From Rugosimonospora sp036494675 (GTDB taxonomy: Bacteria > Actinomycetota > Actinomycetes > Mycobacteriales > Micromonosporaceae), in NCBI GenBank assembly GCA_036494675.1, contig DASXOA010000351.1, positions 1 through 9,145 of the forward strand: a stretch of DNA of 9,145 nucleotides. Direction: 5' to 3'. Every line of letters begins with the position of its first letter. The stretch's first letter is position 1. Below the pieces are notes generated by a model. That model was not told the origin of the DNA. It saw only the letters and a list, made by a program, of their open reading frames with translations, and did no database searches. Below, piece by piece: positions 5,523-9,145 of this stretch. A program made the position numbers and the translations under genes.

Positions 5523-6199
5523 CGGTGGATCCGGCGGCCGAGCGGGCTCCCGAGGATCTGACGGCCCGCGCCCGGATCAGGGACGCGGCGCTGCGCATCT
5601 TCGCCGAGCGCGGCATCGGGCCGGCCACGATCCGCGACATCGCGAAGGCGGCGGGAGTGTCGTCCGGGCTGGTCCGGCACCACTTCGGATCGAAGGAGGC
5701 GCTGCGCGACGCCTGCGACTCGTACGCCCTCGACCGGATGGCCCGGATCCGGGAGCAGATGTTCGCCGAGGGCCGGGTGGCCGATCAGGGCTTCATGGGC
5801 ACCGTGCACCCGACCGCGATGCTGATGCAGCGATACCTGGCCCGGTCGCTGCTGGACGGTTCGGACGCGGCGGCGGCGAGGTTCGACGAGATGATCCTGC
5901 TCAGCGAGCAGTGGCTGGTGGAGCACGACATCGTGCCCCGGGACCTGCGCGCCTACGCGGCGGTGTTCGTCGTGATGCAGATGGGCGTCTTCGCGATGCC
6001 CGAACAGGTGTCCCGGGCGCTGGGCACTGACGTGCGCACTCCCGAGGGCAATGCGCGGATGCTCCGGGGAATGGTGGACGTCTTCTCGCACCCGCTGCTC
6101 ACCCCGGAGCAGACCGCCCAGACGCACGCAGCCCTGGACCGGGTTCTGGCACATCCACCCGAAGACGGTGCGCGGGATGCCGCGCGCCCGGAGGAGTAG
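5519..6199 (+). CDS. TetR-family regulator of the downstream ABC exporter (TetR2)
   Basis: Regulator of 226 aa. The N-terminal TetR_N domain (about 15-62) reads ARIRDAALRIFAERGI then TIRDIAKAAGVSSGLVRHHFGSKEAL, a textbook helix-turn-helix. The C-terminal domain has no known ligand motif; it belongs by appearance to the TetR group that accompanies antibiotic-type ABC exporters in actinomycetes. The frame is open upstream into the GNAT region, but those codons read antisense. The GTG at 5519 is chosen for AGGGG seven bases upstream and for a normal N-terminal length; GTG 5525 is an alternative. It is first in an operon: its last codons (Pro-Glu-Glu-stop) contain the GGAGGAG ribosome binding site (6190-6196) of the ATPase gene, which begins 7 bp after its stop. 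Its promoter carries a palindromic operator, so it is probably self-repressing and ligand-released. Confidence 0.92.
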   Translation: MTVDPAAERAPEDLTARARIRDAALRIFAERGIGPATIRDIAKAAGVSSGLVRHHFGSKEALRDACDSYALDRMARIREQMFAEGRVADQGFMGTVHPTAMLMQRYLARSLLDGSDAAAARFDEMILLSEQWLVEHDIVPRDLRAYAAVFVVMQMGVFAMPEQVSRALGTDVRTPEGNARMLRGMVDVFSHPLLTPEQTAQTHAALDRVLAHPPEDGARDAARPEE

Positions 6200-6206
6200 G
6201 ACGACG

Positions 6207-7184
6207 ATGACCGAGGCGATTCGCACAGAGGGTCTGGTCAAGACGTTCGGGCACACCCGTGCGCTCGACAGGCTGGACATGAGCGTGCACACCGGCGAGG
6301 TACACGGCTTCCTCGGCCCCAACGGGGCGGGGAAGACCACCGCGATCCGGATCCTGCTGGGCCTCACGAGAGCGGACGCGGGCACAGCCCGGCTGCTCGG
6401 CGGGGACCCGTGGGCCGACGCGACCGCGCTGCACCGCCGGCTGGCGTACGTGCCGGGAGACGTCACCCTGTGGCCCAACCTCACCGGCGGCGAAGTGATC
6501 GACCTGCTCGGCCGGATGCGCGGCGGGCTGGACCGGCACCGCCGAGCCGACCTGCTCGACCGCTTCGACCTCGACCCCCGCAAGAAGGGCCGCGCCTACT
6601 CCAAGGGCAACCGGCAGAAGGTGGCCCTCGTCGCGGCCCTGGCCTCCGACGTGGAACTGCTGCTGCTGGACGAGCCGACCTCGGGACTGGACCCGCTGAT
6701 GGAGGAGGTGTTCCGCGAGGCCATCCGGGAGGAGCAGCGGCGTGGTGACCGTACCGTGCTGCTGTCCAGCCACATCCTCTCCGAGGTTGAGGCGCTGTGC
6801 GACCGGATCACCATCATCCGCGACGGCCGGGCCGTCGAGACCGGCACTCTCGCCGACATGCGCCACCTGACCCGTACCGCCATCCACGCGGAGTTGGCCG
6901 CACCCGCGGACGGGCTGGCCACCCTGCCCGGCGTCCATCACCTGCGCACGGAGGGCGGCCAGGTGCGCTTCGACGTCGACACCGAGGCGCTGGACGCGGC
7001 GCTGCGCCAGTTGACCGCGGTCGGCGTCCGCAGCCTCGTCAGCCAGCCGCCGACGCTGGAGGAGTTGTTCCTGCGGCTCTACGACCGCAAGGGCGGGTCC
7101 GCCGCCGGGGTCGACGCCGACCTCGACTCCGACCCCGCCGCCGCCGCCGGGTCCGGTCGGGACGGCGCGGAGGTGTCCCGGTGA
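6207..7184 (+). CDS. ABC exporter ATPase with non-canonical Q-loop and signature
   Basis: ATPase (325 aa) for the large permease that follows. Walker A is GPNGAGKTT (37-45), Walker B LLLLDEP (151-157), D-loop SGLDP (159-163) and switch His189 in LSSHILSE. Two motifs depart from the general ABC pattern: the Q-loop region reads YVPGDVTLW (81-89), with Gly84 where Gln is expected, and the signature is YSKGNRQK (131-138) instead of LSGGQ. I recall the same YVPGD and YSKGNRQK blocks in other actinomycete members paired with COG3559-type permeases, so they look like subfamily traits rather than damage. The C-terminus has the usual TLEELFLRLYD element, then a 30-residue low-complexity Ala/Asp/Gly tail. 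ATG 6207 follows GGAGGAG. The stop overlaps the permease start (GTGA), so the two are translationally coupled. Confidence 0.94.
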   Translation: MTEAIRTEGLVKTFGHTRALDRLDMSVHTGEVHGFLGPNGAGKTTAIRILLGLTRADAGTARLLGGDPWADATALHRRLAYVPGDVTLWPNLTGGEVIDLLGRMRGGLDRHRRADLLDRFDLDPRKKGRAYSKGNRQKVALVAALASDVELLLLDEPTSGLDPLMEEVFREAIREEQRRGDRTVLLSSHILSEVEALCDRITIIRDGRAVETGTLADMRHLTRTAIHAELAAPADGLATLPGVHHLRTEGGQVRFDVDTEALDAALRQLTAVGVRSLVSQPPTLEELFLRLYDRKGGSAAGVDADLDSDPAAAAGSGRDGAEVSR

Positions 7185-8788
7185 AGGAGTTGGTGGGCAC
7201 GGGCCGGCTGCTGCGGCTGATCCTGCGGCGGGACCGGATCCTGATGCCGCTGTGGGTCGTGTGGACGGCCGTCATCCCGCTGGGCTACGTGGCGTCCATC
7301 AACGGGTTGTTCCCCACGGCCGCGGGGCGAGCGGAGTACGCCGACCAGAGCGCGCACAACGCGGGCTTCGTCGGGCTCTACGGCCGCCTGTCCGGATCGA
7401 GCCTCGGCGACCTGGTCGCCTGGCGGGCCGGGTTCATCCCGGTCGTGATCGGGCTGTTCAGCATCCTCACCGTCATCCGGCACACCCGCGTCGAGGAGGA
7501 GACCGGCCGGCGGGAACTGCTCGGCGCCACCGTGGCCGGCCGGTACGCGGGCCTGGCGGCGGCCCTGCTCGCCACGTTCGGCGCCAACCTGGTACTCGGC
7601 GTGATCGTGGCGCTCGGCCTGACCAGCCAGCACCTGCCGGCCGCCGGATCGTGGGTGCTGGGCCTGGAGTTCGCCGCCGCCGGTGCGATGTTCACCGCCC
7701 TCGCGGCCGTGGCCGCTCAGCTCACGACGAGCGCCCGCAGCGCGCGGTCGATCGCGGTCGTCGCGCTCGCGGCGGCGTACGTGCTGCGGCTCGCCGGGGA
7801 CATCAGCGCCATGGGTGCCGGCACGGTGTCCTGGCTGTCGTGGCTGTCGCCGATCGGCTGGGTGCAACGGATCCGCCCGTACGGCGGCGACCGGTGGTGG
7901 CCGTTCGCGCTCGCCGCCTGCGTCACCGCGGTACTCGTCTCGGCGGCCGTCGCGCTGTCCGCACGCCGCGACGTCGGCGCCGGCCTGTTCCCGTCCCGCC
8001 CCGGCGCGGCCTCGGGAGCGGCCAGCCTCCGCTCGCCGCTGGCGCTCGCCTGGCGGCTGCACCGCGGCCTGCTGGCCGGCTGGGTGGTGGGCTTCGCCCT
8101 GCTCGGCGTCGTGTTCGGCGGAGTCGCGAACAGCGTCGGGGACATGGCGCGCGACAACCAGAGCTTCCGGGACATCGTGGCCCGCATCGGGGGTACCTCC
8201 GGGGTCGTCGACAGCGACCTCGCCGGCAGCATCGGCATCCTGGGGCTGTTCGCGGCGGCGTACGCGATCCAGGCCACCCTCAAGCTGCGCGACGAGGAGA
8301 CCAACGGGCACGCCGAGCCGGTACTGAGCACGGCGACCAGTCGCCTGCGGTGGGCCGGCAGCCACCTCGTCTTCACGTTCCTCGGCCCGGCCGTCGCGCT
8401 GGCCGCCGCCGGGCTGGCCATGGGCATCACCTACGGGGTGAGCGCCGGCGATGTCGATGCTTCGGTGCCGCGGCTGCTGGCCGCCTCGATGGCTGTGCTG
8501 CCGGCGGTCTGGGTACTGGCCGCGATCGCGGTGGTGCTGTTCGGGGTGCTGCCCAGGTTGGCGGCGGCCGGCTGGGGCGCGCTGGCGGCCTGCCTGCTGC
8601 TGTTCCTGGCCGGTGGTGCGGTCCGGCTCGACCAGTGGGTGCTGGACATCTCGCCGTACACGCACATCCCGCACCTGCCGGGCGGTGCGGTGACGGCGAC
8701 TCCGTTCGTGGTCCTGTCGGTGGTCGCGGCGGCGCTGGCCGCGGCGGGACTGGCGCGGCTGCGCCGCCGGGACGTGCCGACCCTCTGA
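7181..8788 (+). CDS. Large ABC permease, COG3559-like putative antibiotic exporter
   Basis: Membrane protein of 535 aa with about twelve hydrophobic segments, double the usual ABC-2 permease, so one chain probably forms the whole channel. It matches the 'exporter of polyketide antibiotics' type that pairs with YSKGNRQK ATPases. The two halves repeat each other: TRVEEETGRRELLGATVAGR (102-121) matches RDEETNGHAEPVLSTATSR (370-388), WLSPIGWVQRIRPYGG (221-236) matches DISPYTHIPHLPGG (489-502), and RRDV (262) matches RRDV (529), all offset by about 266-268 residues. The GTG at 7181 is preceded by GGAGGT (7169-7174) at ideal spacing and overlaps the ATPase stop by four bases. It is last in the TetR2 operon. 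Substrate unknown; drugs or endogenous metabolites are plausible. No truncation is seen. Confidence 0.93.
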   Translation: MKELVGTGRLLRLILRRDRILMPLWVVWTAVIPLGYVASINGLFPTAAGRAEYADQSAHNAGFVGLYGRLSGSSLGDLVAWRAGFIPVVIGLFSILTVIRHTRVEEETGRRELLGATVAGRYAGLAAALLATFGANLVLGVIVALGLTSQHLPAAGSWVLGLEFAAAGAMFTALAAVAAQLTTSARSARSIAVVALAAAYVLRLAGDISAMGAGTVSWLSWLSPIGWVQRIRPYGGDRWWPFALAACVTAVLVSAAVALSARRDVGAGLFPSRPGAASGAASLRSPLALAWRLHRGLLAGWVVGFALLGVVFGGVANSVGDMARDNQSFRDIVARIGGTSGVVDSDLAGSIGILGLFAAAYAIQATLKLRDEETNGHAEPVLSTATSRLRWAGSHLVFTFLGPAVALAAAGLAMGITYGVSAGDVDASVPRLLAASMAVLPAVWVLAAIAVVLFGVLPRLAAAGWGALAACLLLFLAGGAVRLDQWVLDISPYTHIPHLPGGAVTATPFVVLSVVAAALAAAGLARLRRRDVPTL

Positions 8789-8853
8789 CCTCGCCGAAGC
8801 TCATCGGAGGTGTCTCAGGCGGAGGTGCTGTCATCAGATTCCTTCCGTGGATA
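8789..8853. other. Intergenic sequence after the exporter operon
   Basis: No coding signal is convincing here. A short direct repeat, CGGAGGTG, occurs at 8805-8812 and 8820-8827. No clear terminator precedes the hairpin cluster, so the first hairpin (8854-8873) may itself end the exporter transcript. Confidence 0.3.
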
Positions 8854-8934
8854 CTCCGGCCTTCAGGCCGGGGAGGAAACGGGACTCCTGCGGAGTAGGG
8901 CAGGAAGAGCCGATCCGCCGTTGAGGCGGATCGG
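8854..8934 (+). other. Cluster of three hairpins, IS200/IS605 end or omega-RNA-like
   Basis: Three inverted repeats follow one another. Hairpin A (8854-8873) has a CCGGCC/GGCCGG stem with a TTCA loop plus two further pairs and is followed by GGAGGAAAC. Hairpin B (8884-8896) is ACTCC-TGC-GGAGT. Hairpin C (8910-8934) has a perfect 10-bp stem CCGATCCGCC/GGCGGATCGG around GTTGA and is followed by TGTTTA. From memory, hairpin A with its GGGGAGGA tail resembles the terminal structure at the right end of actinomycete tnpB elements, where omega-RNA ends. Here the cluster is 5' of a tnpB gene, so it could be this element's left end, the solo right end of a vanished copy, or transcription terminators. 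The strand is assumed from the gene direction. Confidence 0.45.
8910..8934 (+). terminator. Strong 10-bp stem hairpin, possible terminator
   Basis: CCGATCCGCC and GGCGGATCGG pair perfectly around a 5-nt loop and are followed by TGTTTA. It could terminate read-through from the exporter operon into tnpB. The T-run is short and interrupted, and the hairpin may instead belong to the mobile element end. Confidence 0.4.
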
Positions 8935-8976
8935 TGTTTACCCGCGCGCCTCTGCAGGGTTCATGGACAAGCCTGC

Positions 8977-8982
8977 TAGTTT
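8977..8982 (+). promoter_or_regulatory. -10 box of a leaderless promoter for tnpB
   Basis: TAGTTT (TANNNT) is followed by seven bases and the GTG at 8990. No Shine-Dalgarno sequence intervenes, which again suggests a leaderless transcript. Confidence 0.45.
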
Positions 8983-8989
8983 GTGAACC

Positions 8990-9145
8990 GTGGCCGGGAC
9001 TGTTAAGCGGGCGTTTAAATACCGCTTCTACCCGACCGACGCGCAGGCCGCGCAGTTGGCGCGGACGTTCGGGTGCGTCCGGAAGGTCTACAACCTCGCC
9101 CTGGACGCCCGCACCGAGGCGTGGACGCTGCGCCAGGAACGCGTC
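8990..9145 (+). CDS. tnpB: IS200/IS605 family TnpB, N-terminal part (runs off the window)
   Basis: The first 52 codons of a TnpB/OrfB protein, open to the last base. The translation begins VAGTVKRAFKYRFYPTDAQA and continues with LARTFGCVRKVYNLALDAR, the diagnostic N-terminal HTH_OrfB_IS605 pattern (FKYRxYP..., then C-V-R-x-V-YN-x-AL). TnpB is the RNA-guided nuclease of IS200/IS605 elements and an ancestor of Cas12; the RuvC and zinc-ribbon parts would lie beyond the window. No tnpA precedes it, so this is probably an IS1341-type, tnpB-only element, although a tnpA further downstream cannot be excluded. The GTG at 8990 is chosen because the conserved domain starts within a few residues and a -10 box lies at leaderless distance. 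Its first codons (GTT AAG, TTT AAA) are more AT-rich than the surroundings, consistent with mobile DNA. Confidence 0.88.
   Translation, partial: MAGTVKRAFKYRFYPTDAQAAQLARTFGCVRKVYNLALDARTEAWTLRQERV

Larger units (their letters stand above)
8938..9145 (+). mobile_element. Partial IS200/IS605 (IS1341-type) element, left part
   Basis: The tnpB gene marks a mobile element that continues past the window. Its left boundary is unresolved. TTAC at 8938-8941 resembles the tetranucleotide target used by some IS200/IS605 elements, and GCAGG (8954-8958) can pair with CCTGC (8972-8976) as a subterminal hairpin just inside it. If the hairpins at 8854-8934 belong to the element, the boundary lies further left. 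The start given here is therefore a guess. Confidence 0.4.

Noticed and set aside
5398..5640. N-terminal extension of the GNAT protein
   Set aside because: The added residues do not match the GNAT fold and would place the start inside TetR2; the ATG at 5397 has its own -10 box.
5492..6583. 363-codon minus-strand frame across TetR2 and the ATPase start
   Set aside because: It is antisense to two well-supported genes and shows no recognisable domain.
7079..8674. 531-codon open frame on the minus strand across the large permease
   Set aside because: It is an antisense shadow of a GC-rich gene: Arg/Gly/Ala/Pro-rich, no domain, and the plus-strand frame is a clear membrane protein.
8805..8827. 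CGGAGGTG direct repeats as an IS target duplication or CRISPR-like repeat
   Set aside because: There are only two 8-bp copies, 15 bp apart. IS200/IS605 elements do not make target duplications, and G/A-rich octamers recur easily in such DNA.
7252..8898. 548-codon plus-strand frame overlapping the permease
   Set aside because: It has the Arg/Gly/Pro-rich composition of an alternative reading of GC-rich DNA, no motif, and no credible start signal.

Overview
This is a GC-rich window (by eye roughly 70% G+C, strong G/C bias at third codon positions, frequent GTG starts, long antisense shadow frames). It looks like chromosomal DNA of a high-GC actinomycete, perhaps Streptomyces- or Micromonospora-like, but no gene here settles the genus. 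Coding density is high. The longest stretch without a gene is the roughly 200 bp at 8789-8989, and it is not empty.

Layout: (1) 1-2562, a plus-strand operon for a NodI/NodJ- or DrrA/DrrB-type ABC-2 exporter, with one ATPase and two paralogous permeases. (2) 2648-3508, a predicted lipoprotein L,D-transpeptidase with a peptidoglycan-binding domain. (3) 3568-4194 (minus) and 4281-4943 (plus), a divergent pair of a TetR-family repressor and a SAM-dependent methyltransferase. Their 86-bp shared control region holds two copies of a CTTAG-N6-CTAAG operator plus a separate 19-bp palindrome. (4) 4960-5397 (minus), a small GNAT acetyltransferase. (5) 5519-8788, a plus-strand operon of a second TetR regulator, an unusual ABC ATPase and a large internally duplicated permease resembling the 'exporter of polyketide antibiotics' family (COG3559 type). 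Its promoter carries a palindrome exactly between the -35 and -10 boxes. (6) 8789-9145, a run of three strong hairpins followed by the 5' end of a tnpB gene (IS200/IS605, IS1341 type) that runs off the window.

Functionally this is a small-molecule export and stress-response neighbourhood: two unrelated ABC-2 exporters, two TetR-type sensors, a methyltransferase and an acetyltransferase, with no biosynthetic core enzyme in view. The likely logic is that TetR2 binds a toxic or signalling ligand and releases the ATPase/permease pair, while TetR1 controls the methyltransferase and itself. Substrates cannot be read from the sequence.

Two points stand out. At least five starts (the transpeptidase, TetR1, the GNAT gene, a short leader ORF before TetR2, and tnpB) sit 6-7 nt after a TANNNT -10 box, which is the geometry of leaderless transcripts. 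The hairpin cluster before tnpB resembles the structured end of IS200/IS605 elements, yet it lies 5' of this tnpB rather than in the 3' position where its guide RNA would be expected.
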